Assembly (NCBI GenBank): GCA_963819755.1
Contig: CAWFXB010000001.1
Span: 124,001 to 188,000 of the forward strand
Origin: VRUE01 sp963819755
Lineage (GTDB): Bacteria; Actinomycetota; Thermoleophilia; Solirubrobacterales; 70-9
DNA length: 64,000 nucleotides
Reading direction: 5' to 3'
Under the pieces are notes generated by a model, which saw nothing but the letters and a program-made list of their open reading frames with translations, was not told the origin of the DNA and searched no databases. Positions 39,634 through 47,472 of the stretch are shown piece by piece. Each line of letters begins with the position of its first letter. Positions within the stretch are counted from its first letter, which is position 1. The translations under genes were made by a program, and so were the position numbers.

Positions 39634-40499
39634 CAGAAGACGATGGTCCTGGCCCCGTCGAGCAGGACGCGGTCGTCGAGGTGGGCCATGACCGCACGGG
39701 CGAGGACGAGGCGCTCGATGTCGCGACCGATCCGCATCAGGTCGCCGACCTCGTCGCGGTGGCTGACCCGGGTCACGTCCTGGTCGATGATCGGGCCGGC
39801 GTCGAGCTCCTCGGTGACGTAGTGGGCGGTGGCGCCGATCAGCTTGACGCCGCGCTCGTGGGCGCGGGCGTAGGGATCGGCGCCGACGAAGGCGGGCAGG
39901 AAGCTGTGGTGGATGTTGATCGCGGGTGTGTCCAGCCGGGCGAGGAAGCCGGCGGAGAGGATCTGCATGTAGCGAGCGAGGACGAGCAGGTCGATCTCGC
40001 CGGCGAGCAGCTCCAGGACACGCCCCTCCGCCGTGCTCTTCTCGCCCCCGGCGATCGGCACGTAGTGGAAGGGGAGGCCGAGCGAGGTCACCTGATCGGC
40101 GTGGTCGGAGTGGTTGGACACGACCGCGACGATCTCAGCGCCAAGCTCACCGCTGCGCCAGCGCCAGAGCAGGTCGGAGAGGCAGTGGTCTTCGCGCGAG
40201 ACCATGATCGCCACGCGCTTGCGCTCGCTCGACTCGGCGAAGTGGTGGTCCATCCGCAATGGGCCTGCGAGCTCCTCCTCGAAGCGACGGTAGAGCGCTG
40301 CCCGCTCGTCCTCGGGGGCGGGGTCGAAGGCCATCCGCATGAAGAAGCGCCCCTCCTGGCTCGAGTGCTGGTCGGCGTCGACGATGTTGCGGCCGGCGTC
40401 GGCGAGGAAGCCGCTGACGGCGGCGATCAGACCGGGCCGATCGGGGCAGGCAAGCAGCAGGCGCGAGGTGGGGGGTTGGTCGGAGATGGGCGGGATCAT
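39633..40499 (-). CDS. purU: Formyltetrahydrofolate deformylase
   Basis: PurU releases formate from 10-formyl-tetrahydrofolate. The 288 residues have an N-terminal ACT domain (LLLACPDRPGLIAAVSGFLA) and a formyltransferase-like domain with INIHHSFLPAFVGADPY (Asn/His active site) and GATAHYVTEELDAGPIIDQD (Asp). The start is ATG at 40499. Upstream, a perfect palindrome at 40535-40551 may be an operator shared with the divergent Rpf-like gene. Confidence 0.95.
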   Translation of the reverse strand: MIPPISDQPPTSRLLLACPDRPGLIAAVSGFLADAGRNIVDADQHSSQEGRFFMRMAFDPAPEDERAALYRRFEEELAGPLRMDHHFAESSERKRVAIMVSREDHCLSDLLWRWRSGELGAEIVAVVSNHSDHADQVTSLGLPFHYVPIAGGEKSTAEGRVLELLAGEIDLLVLARYMQILSAGFLARLDTPAINIHHSFLPAFVGADPYARAHERGVKLIGATAHYVTEELDAGPIIDQDVTRVSHRDEVGDLMRIGRDIERLVLARAVMAHLDDRVLLDGARTIVF

Positions 40500-40534
40500 C
40501 GCGGCTTGGGGCGCAGGATCGCTTTCATCCCCGA

Positions 40535-40551
40535 AACCGCAATTTGCGGTT
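40535..40551. promoter_or_regulatory. Perfect palindrome AACCGCAA-T-TTGCGGTT, possible operator
   Basis: Two 8-bp arms flank one central base, too close for a hairpin, so a dimeric regulator site is more likely. It lies 36 bp upstream of the purU start and about 90 bp upstream of the Rpf-like gene. No known operator consensus is matched with confidence. Confidence 0.45.
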
Positions 40552-40643
40552 CGTGCCTGAGCTAGTACTGAATCGCACGCACTATGTGAGCTCTGTGAGC
40601 GCGATCACCTCGCGCGGGCCGGAACCTCGCCACGGTCCCGCGC

Positions 40644-41129
40644 TTGCTCACAAAACGCACATATTCCATAGCCGTTCTATTGATTGCTCTTGCCGTGCCC
40701 GCTGTCGCGATCGCAGCTCCGAGTCAGCATGCTGCACAGCCGCGCATCGGTCTGGCTGATGCGGTGCCGGCTCTGCCGCTGCTCGAACCGAGTCAAAGCC
40801 TGCGCACCGAAATGCGCGCGGCCGCACGCCGCATCCAGGCTGCCCGCCAGGCCAGATTGCGCCGCGAAAAGCGTGAAGCTTTCGCAACCCTCCCCGGTGG
40901 CGTCTCGCAGGCAACGCTCGACGCGATCGGCGCCTGCGAGTCCGGCGGTGACCCGACGGCTGTCTCTTCCGACGGCAGCTACCGGGGCAAGTACCAGTTC
41001 GACTACGGAACCTGGGAATCGGTTGGCGGCAGCGGCGATCCTGCCGCGGCATCCGAACAAGAGCAGGACTACCGCGCCGCTCTGCTCTATGCGCAGTCAG
41101 GCTCCAGTCCTTGGCCGATCTGCGGCTAA
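40644..41129 (+). CDS. Rpf-like secreted muralytic protein (transglycosylase-like domain)
   Basis: 161 residues with a signal peptide (about 1-25, cut near AIAA-PS), a basic helical linker (MRAAARRIQAARQARLRREK), and a C-terminal resuscitation-promoting-factor-type domain: LDAIGACESGGDPTAV with the catalytic Glu E99, then YRGKYQFDYGTWESVGGSGDP and SSPWPICG with the disulfide Cys. Such proteins cleave peptidoglycan during regrowth. The TTG start at 40644 is chosen from the signal-peptide pattern. No Shine-Dalgarno is evident. The ~140-bp upstream region shows no riboswitch I could confirm. Confidence 0.85.
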   Translation: MLTKRTYSIAVLLIALAVPAVAIAAPSQHAAQPRIGLADAVPALPLLEPSQSLRTEMRAAARRIQAARQARLRREKREAFATLPGGVSQATLDAIGACESGGDPTAVSSDGSYRGKYQFDYGTWESVGGSGDPAAASEQEQDYRAALLYAQSGSSPWPICG

Positions 41130-41135
41130 CGCTTA

Positions 41136-41246
41136 TAGGAGGGCGGTCGGGCGTCCCCTGCAGGAACTTGTGAGCCCGACGGCCTCCCGAATTTCAACCG
41201 GCGACCGTCGGCGGGTTCCGGCAGGGGACGCCCGACCGCCCTCCTA
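41136..41246. repeat. Family A inverted-repeat element, copy A3
   Basis: The arms 41136-41167 and 41215-41246 pair at 31 of 32 positions; the outer 26 bp are perfect. The loop of 47 nt starts TTGTGAGCC and ends CCGTCGGCGGG. The right arm's last bases are the first two of TACGAT (41245-41250), the -10 of the HD gene, whose ATG is 7 nt further. Confidence 0.85.
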
Positions 41247-41257
41247 CGATTGCTTGC

Positions 41258-42106
41258 ATGAACGATGAGGCCGTTCCGGCGCCGGATTCGAAAGGGCCCA
41301 GTCGGAAGCCCCCCGAGGAGGCGATAGCGGAGGCGAAGGTCAGAGCTCCTACGCGGGGAAATCGGAAGCTGGAGGAATTCCTCGGGGCGGTCAACGACGA
41401 CGACCAGGTACGCACCTGGTGGTACATGGCGCAGGTCCACGCCGAACGGCTGGGCATGTCGGACCACTCCTGGGTGCACATGCAGATCGTCCTCAATATC
41501 TCGCTGCGGTTGCTGCGATTGCTGGTCAAGGGCGGGGTCGAGCCGGCAGTTGTGACGGATCATGGGATGTCGGCTCGCGACGCCGAGGTGGTCGTGGCGG
41601 GAGGTGCCCTGCTTCACGACGTCGGCATGTCGATCCATCGGGCCGATCACGAGGAGTACAGCCTCTTTTTGGCCAACGGCGCTTTGGAACGACTGCTTGG
41701 CGGCGTCTACCGGGAGCCGAAGCGGACGATCGTCGCTTCAGAGATTCTGCACGCGATCATTGGCCACCGCCGTCGCGGCGCGCCCTACACGCTCGAGGCC
41801 GGCGTCGTCAGGGTCGCCGATGCTCTCGACATGGCCCAAGGTCGCACCCGGATTCCGCTCGAGGCAGGCCAGGAGGGGATCCACTCGATCTCGGCTGCCG
41901 CCGTCGACGAGGTGCGGATCGAAGCGGGGGAGGAGCGGCCGGTGCGGATCGAGATCGAGCTCAACAACTCGGCCGGGATCTTCCAGGTCGACGACCTGCT
42001 CGCGACCAAGATCCGCGGCACCCCATTGGAGGGCCGGGTCGAAGTCGCCGCCAAGATCGAGGGCGAGACCGAGAAACGCCTGTTGACCGGATTCCGTCTC
42101 GACTAG
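41258..42106 (+). CDS. HD-domain metal-dependent phosphohydrolase
   Basis: A 282-residue cytoplasmic HD-superfamily protein. The pattern MSDHSWVHMQIVL (H74), GGALLHDVGMS (H120, D121), then HAIIGHRR and VRVADALD gives the metal-binding His and Asp residues. The C-terminal ~85 residues (VDEVRIEAGEERPVRIEIEL) form an extra beta-rich domain. The substrate is unknown; nucleotide or phospholipid-type phosphoesters are possible. The start ATG sits 7 nt after TACGAT at the border of repeat A3. It is convergent with the small membrane gene, overlapping it by 4 bp. Confidence 0.85.
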   Translation: MNDEAVPAPDSKGPSRKPPEEAIAEAKVRAPTRGNRKLEEFLGAVNDDDQVRTWWYMAQVHAERLGMSDHSWVHMQIVLNISLRLLRLLVKGGVEPAVVTDHGMSARDAEVVVAGGALLHDVGMSIHRADHEEYSLFLANGALERLLGGVYREPKRTIVASEILHAIIGHRRRGAPYTLEAGVVRVADALDMAQGRTRIPLEAGQEGIHSISAAAVDEVRIEAGEERPVRIEIELNNSAGIFQVDDLLATKIRGTPLEGRVEVAAKIEGETEKRLLTGFRLD

Positions 42107-42360
42107 CCGACGCGGTCGAGCGTGTGCTTGCGCATTTCCTTGCGCTTCTCGAGTCGTCCCTGAATAAGCGACATGACGATGACCAGGATCGCGAAGAAGA
42201 GGATCACGCCAAAGCAGAAGAAGGTCACCGTCTTGTCCGTGGTAGGCCCAGCAAGCCCAACCCCGTTCTCGGCAAAAGCAGCTGGCACCGCAAGCAGCAA
42301 CATGGTCAGCGCTGCTAACAGCGCGGCAAAAATCTGGCTGCGACGCGAGAGCTGCCTCAT
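42103..42360 (-). CDS. Small secreted/membrane protein
   Basis: 85 residues: an N-terminal signal-like helix (IFAALLAALTMLLLAVPAAFA), a short outer loop (ENGVGLAGPTTDKT), a second membrane segment (FFCFGVILFFAILVIVMSLI) and a basic end (RLEKRKEMRKH). No named family is recognised. ATG at 42360 follows TAGATT on the minus strand (42368-42373) by 7 nt, so it is probably leaderless and divergent from uppP across repeat A4. Confidence 0.65.
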   Translation of the reverse strand: MRQLSRRSQIFAALLAALTMLLLAVPAAFAENGVGLAGPTTDKTVTFFCFGVILFFAILVIVMSLIQGRLEKRKEMRKHTLDRVG

Positions 42361-42378
42361 GAACCGCAATCTAGCGCA

Positions 42379-42477
42379 AGAGCCGGGTATCCCCCTGCCG
42401 GAACTTGTGAGCCAACTGGGAAGCGCGCCCCTGCATCGGTCCGTCGGCGGGTTCCGGCAGGGGGGATACCCGGCTCT
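42379..42477. repeat. Family A inverted-repeat element, copy A4
   Basis: The arms 42379-42404 and 42451-42477 pair over 26 bp with one extra G on the right. The 46-nt loop begins TTGTGAGCC and ends CCGTCGGCGGG as in A3, while the arms (AGAGCCGGGTATCCCCC) differ. It separates two divergent leaderless starts: TAGATT before 42360 and TAGGAT (42483-42488) before 42498. Confidence 0.83.
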
Positions 42478-42497
42478 GCCCCTAGGATGCCCCGCCA

Positions 42498-43340
42498 ATG
42501 TCTGAGCTAGAGGCCCTGCTGCTGGGAATCGTCCAGGGGCTTACCGAGTTCCTGCCGATCTCTTCCTCGGGCCACCTGATCCTCGTGCCCTGGCTTCAGG
42601 ACTACACGTTCCTGATCGACCACCCTCACTTCAACAAGACCTTCGACGTGGCGCTGCACGCCGGGACGCTGGTTGCGGCGATCGCCTACTTCCGCCACGA
42701 GGTCGTGCAGCTCATTCGCAGCTTCCTCGCGTCGGCCCGGGCGCGGGCGATCGAGAGTCCCGACCAGCGGCTCGCCGTCGCGATTGCCGTCGGCACCGTG
42801 CCAGCCGTCATCTTCGGCGGCCTCGCATCCGGCTTCATCGAAGACCACCTCGGCGAGCCGTGGATGATCGCGATCCAGCTGATCCTCTTCGGCGCCCTGC
42901 TGCTCTACGTCGACCGCCTGCCCCAGCGCAAGACGTTGGAGGAATCGACGGTCAAGGACGGCCTCTACATCGGCCTTGCGCAAGTCCTCGCCCTGGCGCC
43001 GGGCACCTCGCGCTCGGGGATCACGATCACCGCTGCCCGCTACCTGGGCCTCGACCGCGACGCCGCCGCGCGCTTCTCCTTCCTGCTGCTGATCCCGATA
43101 GTCGCCGGTGCCACCGTCTTCAAGGCCGCCAGCGCGATCCACGAAGGGCTGCCCAGCGGCGTCGCCGGCCCGATGATCGCCGGCACTCTCGCGGCGGCGA
43201 TCTCCGGCTACCTGGCCATCGCCTTCCTCCTCCGCCTGCTGCGCACGTCGTCCTACGCGCCGTTCGTTTACTACCGCTTTGCGGTCGGCGTGGCGGTCCT
43301 GCTGATCATCGCCACCGGGCTGCGTCCCGCCACCTTCTAG
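42498..43340 (+). CDS. uppP: Undecaprenyl-diphosphatase (BacA family)
   Basis: An integral membrane enzyme that dephosphorylates undecaprenyl diphosphate so the lipid carrier can be reused in wall synthesis. The 280 residues include the active-site GLTEFLPISSSGHL and PGTSRSGITI motifs and about eight membrane segments. ATG at 42498 follows TAGGAT by 9 nt. A hairpin at 43346-43376 follows. It fits with the LCP and sugar-nucleotide genes in the same window. Confidence 0.96.
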   Translation: MSELEALLLGIVQGLTEFLPISSSGHLILVPWLQDYTFLIDHPHFNKTFDVALHAGTLVAAIAYFRHEVVQLIRSFLASARARAIESPDQRLAVAIAVGTVPAVIFGGLASGFIEDHLGEPWMIAIQLILFGALLLYVDRLPQRKTLEESTVKDGLYIGLAQVLALAPGTSRSGITITAARYLGLDRDAAARFSFLLLIPIVAGATVFKAASAIHEGLPSGVAGPMIAGTLAAAISGYLAIAFLLRLLRTSSYAPFVYYRFAVGVAVLLIIATGLRPATF

Positions 43341-43345
43341 AAAAG

Positions 43346-43376
43346 GCAAGCGGCCCAGGGCAGGTGGGCCGCTTGC
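43346..43376 (+). terminator. Perfect 12-bp hairpin after uppP
   Basis: GCAAGCGGCCCA (43346-43357) pairs exactly with 43365-43376 around a 7-nt loop, 5 bp after the uppP stop. There is no strong T-tract. Confidence 0.7.
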
Positions 43377-43501
43377 GACGAGAGAGGAGTCTCGTGAGAC
43401 CCGATATTGCCAATGGACGGAGAGTCGTGAGTGAAAATTCCGATAAAGAGGGCTTGCACCCGATTTGAGGCCTGGTTTCCGCAAATTACGCACTTCTACT
43501 T

Positions 43502-43518
43502 GTGAAAATCTCGTGAAA
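43502..43518. promoter_or_regulatory. PHO-box-like direct repeat upstream of the response regulator
   Basis: GTGAAA at 43502-43507 and 43513-43518 are exactly 11 bp apart; on the minus strand they read TTTCAC, close to the TTCACA/TTTACA units before pstS. The pattern suggests autoregulation. TACAAT at 43557-43562 is a possible -10 for the regulator gene. Confidence 0.5.
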
Positions 43519-43577
43519 GCAGGGATTTCGCCAGAGGGTCCGACGGCCGGTGTGCATACAATCGCGTTGTCTGACGG

Positions 43578-44423
43578 ATGTGGGCAGCTTCGCAATCGAA
43601 TGTCCGTCTGCCACAGCCGCCGCAAAACGTGAACTCACAGCAGACCACCAGGCTCGCGGTTATCGACGACGACAGCGGCTTCGTCACGGTTCTGGCCAAG
43701 CGCACCGAGGCCGCCGGCTGGCAGCAGCGCACGCTCGCCGGGGCGATCCCGCCGGAGGAGTTGGTTGCGTTGAAGCTGAACTCGTTGCTGGTCGACCCCG
43801 CGGTCCTCGGCGAAGACGCGTGGGCCTACCTGGAGCGCGTCTGCGGGATGCTCCCCGACCTCGGCGTGGTCGTCTGCACCAGCCGCTCGACGGTCGCGCA
43901 GCGGGTCCGTGGGCTGCGCCTCGGGGTCGACGACTGGATCACGAAGCCGTGCCACCCCGAAGAGGCGATCGCCCGCCTCGAAGCGGTCTCGCGCCGCCGT
44001 CGCCGCGCCCGCCCGCAGGTCGAGGCCGGGCCGGTTGTCGCCGGCGAGCTGGAGATCCGCTCCGATCGCTTCCAGGCCTTCGCCGGCGAAGTCAGCCTTG
44101 ACCTGACCAGGCGCGAGTTCGAGCTGCTGCAGCTGCTTGCCGACTCGCCCGGGCAGGTGCTGGAGCGCGAGGCGATCTACCAGCGGGTCTGGGGTTATGC
44201 GATGGCCCACGGCGACCGCTCCGTCGACGTCTTCATCCGCAAGCTGCGCCAGAAGCTGGAGAAGCTTTCGCCGAGCTGGAGCTACATCCACACCCACTTC
44301 GGGGTCGGCTATCGATTCGACCCCGAGCCGCTTGCCGGCGATACCGCCATTGCGCCGCGGCCCGATGAGCCCCAAGCGGACGTAGAGCCGGCGCGGGTTT
44401 CGGACGCCTTCACGGCCGCCTGA
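43578..44423 (+). CDS. OmpR/PhoB-type response regulator, likely phosphate regulator
   Basis: 281 residues: a receiver domain (LAVIDDDSGFVTVLA, phosphorylation Asp in SLLVDPAVLGED, VCTSRS, and Lys in WITKPCHP) and a winged-helix C-terminal domain (VSLDLTRREFELLQLLADSP, RSVDVFIRKLRQKLE, FGVGYRF). Alternative GTG start at 43629 would remove 17 residues. It directly precedes pstSCAB, with PHO-box repeats on both sides, so control of phosphate uptake is the natural inference. No histidine kinase gene is adjacent. Confidence 0.87.
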   Translation: MWAASQSNVRLPQPPQNVNSQQTTRLAVIDDDSGFVTVLAKRTEAAGWQQRTLAGAIPPEELVALKLNSLLVDPAVLGEDAWAYLERVCGMLPDLGVVVCTSRSTVAQRVRGLRLGVDDWITKPCHPEEAIARLEAVSRRRRRARPQVEAGPVVAGELEIRSDRFQAFAGEVSLDLTRREFELLQLLADSPGQVLEREAIYQRVWGYAMAHGDRSVDVFIRKLRQKLEKLSPSWSYIHTHFGVGYRFDPEPLAGDTAIAPRPDEPQADVEPARVSDAFTAA

Positions 44424-44438
44424 GCGCCCTCCCGGCTC

Positions 44439-44466
44439 TTTACATCTTTTTCACATCCTCGTTACA
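44439..44466 (+). promoter_or_regulatory. PHO box: three 11-bp-spaced repeats before pstS
   Basis: TTTACA (44439-44444), TTCACA (44450-44455) and GTTACA (44461-44466) recur exactly every 11 bp, one helical turn, as expected for tandem binding of a PhoB/PhoP-type regulator. They end 71 bp before the pstS start. Confidence 0.75.
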
Positions 44467-44537
44467 GGCAGGCAACAAGCTGCCAGCGGGTCGCTGAGAC
44501 GGTGGCCTCACATACCACTCAATCTAAGGAGAAGCGC

Positions 44538-45578
44538 GTGACCAAGAGACTTCTCAGCGTCGTGGTGGCACTGGCTCTCACGATCGGCGTTGCCGCCTGT
44601 GGCAGCTCGTCCTCTGACAGCAGCAGTGGCTCCTCCGGCTCGCCGCTCGTCGGCGCCGGCAGCACCCTGGTGGCCCCGCTGATGTCGAAATGGCAGTCCG
44701 ACTACGCCAGCAAGAGCGAAGAAACGGTCACCTATGGCGCGATCGGCAGTGGTGGAGGGATCGACCAGATCACCTCGCGCACGGTCGACTTCGGCGCCTC
44801 CGACGCACCGCTGACCGAAGAACAGTTCGAAGAAGCAAATGGCGTCGAGCAGATTCCCTGGGCCCTGAGTGGCACCGTGCCCGCCTACAACGTGAGCGGC
44901 GCTCCCAGCAACCTGAAACTGAGCGGCGAAGTCCTCGCCGACATCTACCTCGGCAACGTCACCCAGTGGGACGACCCCGCGATCGCCAAGCTCAACCCGG
45001 GCGCCAGCCTGCCGAGCACGAAGATCACGCCGGTCTACCGCAGCGATGGCAGTGGCGACACCTACGCGTTCACCAACTACCTCTCGACGATCGACCCCGA
45101 ATTCAAGTCGAAGGTGGGCACCTCGACCACGGTCAAGTTCCCGACCGGCGTCGGCGCCGAAAAGAACGACGGAGTTTCCGCCGCGATCTCCCAGACCGAC
45201 GGTGCGATCGGCTACGTTGGCCTCGCCTACGCGCTATCCAACGAACTCAGCATGCCGCTGGTCGAAAACTCAGCCGGGAACTTCCCCGAACCGAACGTCG
45301 AAAGCGTCGAAGCCGCTGCGGACGCCGTCAGCAAGATCGGTCCGAACAACGAAATCTCGCTGGCCGACCTGCCGTCCTCGGCCGCGGGCGCGTACCCGAT
45401 CTCGACCTACACCTACGTGATCGTGCCGCTCGAAAGCGAAAAGGCCGATGCGCTGAAGAAGTTCATCACCTACGCGATCGGACCTGGCCAGGAATTCGGT
45501 CCCGATCTCGACTTCGCGCCGCTGCCCAAGCAGGTTGTCGCGGCGGGCAAGAAGGCGATCGCCAAGATCGGTTCCTAG
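44538..45578 (+). CDS. pstS: Phosphate-binding lipoprotein PstS
   Basis: The extracellular phosphate receptor of the PstSCAB importer. The GTG at 44538 is chosen because AAGGAGAAG lies just upstream and a lipoprotein signal begins here; the lipobox cysteine is C21 (IGVAAC), followed by a Ser/Gly-rich tether. The binding domain shows PLVGAGSTLVAPLMSKW, GSGGGIDQITSRTVDFGASD and RSDGSGDTYAF, the phosphate-contacting loops. There are 346 residues before processing. Confidence 0.95.
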   Translation: MTKRLLSVVVALALTIGVAACGSSSSDSSSGSSGSPLVGAGSTLVAPLMSKWQSDYASKSEETVTYGAIGSGGGIDQITSRTVDFGASDAPLTEEQFEEANGVEQIPWALSGTVPAYNVSGAPSNLKLSGEVLADIYLGNVTQWDDPAIAKLNPGASLPSTKITPVYRSDGSGDTYAFTNYLSTIDPEFKSKVGTSTTVKFPTGVGAEKNDGVSAAISQTDGAIGYVGLAYALSNELSMPLVENSAGNFPEPNVESVEAAADAVSKIGPNNEISLADLPSSAAGAYPISTYTYVIVPLESEKADALKKFITYAIGPGQEFGPDLDFAPLPKQVVAAGKKAIAKIGS

Positions 45579-46568
45579 GTGGAGGCCGGTGCCCTCAAGA
45601 ACCCTGTTCTACGGGCCCGGCGCAACCGTGTAGATCGAATCGGCGACCCGCTGCTGCGAGGCCTCTCCGGCCTCGCGGCAGCGATCGCCGTGCTCGTCAT
45701 CGCCGGGATCGTCTATGAGGTGATCCACCTCTCGAGCCCGGCGATCTCCAAGTTCGGCATCGGCTTCGTCACCACCAACGACTGGAACCCGGTCACGGAA
45801 ACCTTCGGGGCCGCGCCGTTCCTCTACGGAACGGTGGTCACGTCGGCGATCGCGCTGCTCTTGGCGGCACCGCTCTCGATCGCGATCTCGATCTACCTGA
45901 CCGAGCTCGCGCCGTCGCGGCTGAGGCGCCCGGTGGCGACGCTGGTCGACATGCTCGCCGCGATCCCCACCGTCATCCTCGGGCTCTGGGGAATCCTCGT
46001 CCTCGGGCCCTTCATGCACGACACGATCGAGCCGGCGCTGAAGAGCGTGCTCGGCTTCCTGCCGATCTTCAGCGGCGACCCTTCGGCCTTCGGCTACCTG
46101 ACGGCCGCCCTGATCCTCACGATCATGGTCACGCCGATCATCACCAGCGTCACCCGCGAGGTCTTCGAGACGGTGCCCGGTGACCTCAAGGAGGGCTCCT
46201 ACGCGCTCGGCGCGACCCGCTGGGAGATGATCCGGCAGGTGGTGCTGCCCTACTCGCGCGCCGGGATCGTCGGCGCGACGATCCTCGGCCTCGGCCGGGC
46301 GATCGGCGAGGCGATCGCGGTCGCCCAGGTGATCGGCGGGGCCACCGGAATCAACGTATCCCTCTTCCATACCGGCGGCACCCTGGCGGCCCAGATCGCA
46401 TCGCAGTTCCAGGGTGCCCCGGGAGAGCTGTTCAAGTCGTCCCTTGCCTATCTGGGGCTGATCCTCTTGGTGTTCGCGGTTGTCGTCAACGTCATCGCCC
46501 GGGTCATCGTCCAACGGGGGTCGCTCAAGGACGTCGACATGACGCCGACCGAGGTGGAGGCCCTGTGA
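45579..46568 (+). CDS. pstC: Phosphate ABC transporter permease PstC
   Basis: One of two permease subunits of the phosphate importer, with six membrane segments. 329 residues; DMLAAIPTVILGLWGILVL and the coupling loop EGSYALGATRWEMIRQVVLP followed by GLGRAIGEAIAVAQV identify PstC. The GTG start abuts the pstS stop. It overlaps pstA by GTGA. Confidence 0.95.
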   Translation: MEAGALKNPVLRARRNRVDRIGDPLLRGLSGLAAAIAVLVIAGIVYEVIHLSSPAISKFGIGFVTTNDWNPVTETFGAAPFLYGTVVTSAIALLLAAPLSIAISIYLTELAPSRLRRPVATLVDMLAAIPTVILGLWGILVLGPFMHDTIEPALKSVLGFLPIFSGDPSAFGYLTAALILTIMVTPIITSVTREVFETVPGDLKEGSYALGATRWEMIRQVVLPYSRAGIVGATILGLGRAIGEAIAVAQVIGGATGINVSLFHTGGTLAAQIASQFQGAPGELFKSSLAYLGLILLVFAVVVNVIARVIVQRGSLKDVDMTPTEVEAL

Positions 46569-47449
46569 ATGCGCCAGGGGGCCATTCGCTGCTGCTCGAT
46601 CGCGGCCATCTGAAACGGCGCAAGCGCGTCAGCGCAATCGTCGCCGCGGCCTCGACCGTCGCCGCGCTGCTTGCGGTCGCCGTGCTGTTGATCGTGGTCG
46701 GCTCGGTGCTGATCAAGGGCTTGGGGGCGCTGAGCATCCACTTCTTGACCACGCCGACGGCGTTGTTCGGCGAATCGGGCGGCGGCATCTCCAACGCGAT
46801 CGTCGGCAGCGGGATCATGGTCGGGCTCGCGGCCCTGATGGCCATCCCCGTCGGCCTGTTGGTCGCGATCTACACCACTGAGTTCGCCTCGCCCCGCACC
46901 GCCCACCCGATCCGCTTCGTGCTCGACGTCCTCAACGGCGTGCCGACGATCATCACCGGCATCTTCGTCTACGGGCTGCTGGTCGCCGGCAATCATCAGA
47001 GCGGCTTCGCCGCGTCGATCGCCCTGGCGATCATCATGCTGCCGATCGTCGCCCGCACGGCGCAGGAGGTGCTGAGCCTGGTCCCGGCCACGCTCAAGGA
47101 GGCCGCCCACGCGCTCGGCATAGCTCCCTGGCGCGCCACCGTGCGCGTCACCCTGCCGACCGCGGCGGGGGGGTTGCTGACCGGCGCCCTGCTCGCCGTC
47201 GCCAGGGTGGCGGGGGAGACCGCGCCGCTGATCCTGCTCTCCTCGATCTTCGCCCCCGGCGTCCTCACGGAACCCAGCCAAGCCCTGGCCTCGATCCCGA
47301 TCTTCATCTTCCAGGCCTCCGAGTCCCCCAGCCCGGAGGCGCACACTCAGGCCTGGGCCGCGGCGCTGATCCTGATCGCCTTCGTGCTCGTCCTCAACAT
47401 CGTCGCCCGCGCCTTCTACGCCCGCTCCCGCAGGCGCATGGGAGCCTGA
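46565..47449 (+). CDS. pstA: Phosphate ABC transporter permease PstA
   Basis: The second permease subunit. 294 residues, six membrane segments; LDVLNGVPTIITGIFVYGLLV and KEAAHALGIAPWRATVRVTLP with VARVAGETAPLILLS are PstA marks. The GTG start overlaps the pstC stop (coupled translation), ensuring equal subunit amounts. Confidence 0.95.
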   Translation: MNAPGGHSLLLDRGHLKRRKRVSAIVAAASTVAALLAVAVLLIVVGSVLIKGLGALSIHFLTTPTALFGESGGGISNAIVGSGIMVGLAALMAIPVGLLVAIYTTEFASPRTAHPIRFVLDVLNGVPTIITGIFVYGLLVAGNHQSGFAASIALAIIMLPIVARTAQEVLSLVPATLKEAAHALGIAPWRATVRVTLPTAAGGLLTGALLAVARVAGETAPLILLSSIFAPGVLTEPSQALASIPIFIFQASESPSPEAHTQAWAAALILIAFVLVLNIVARAFYARSRRRMGA

Positions 47450-47472
47450 CCCCAAACCCGAGGAGTCCTAGG

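Noticed and set aside
40560..40643. Possible fourth copy of the comF-type element (TCGCGCG, later ACGGTCCC) before the Rpf-like gene
   Set aside because: The spacing is 15 instead of 12 bp, the first block lacks CCACA, and the start distance is 27 rather than 23.
40500..40643. c-di-AMP riboswitch before the Rpf-like gene, as in some actinobacteria
   Set aside because: Fragments such as GGAACC are present but I could not build the conserved stems.
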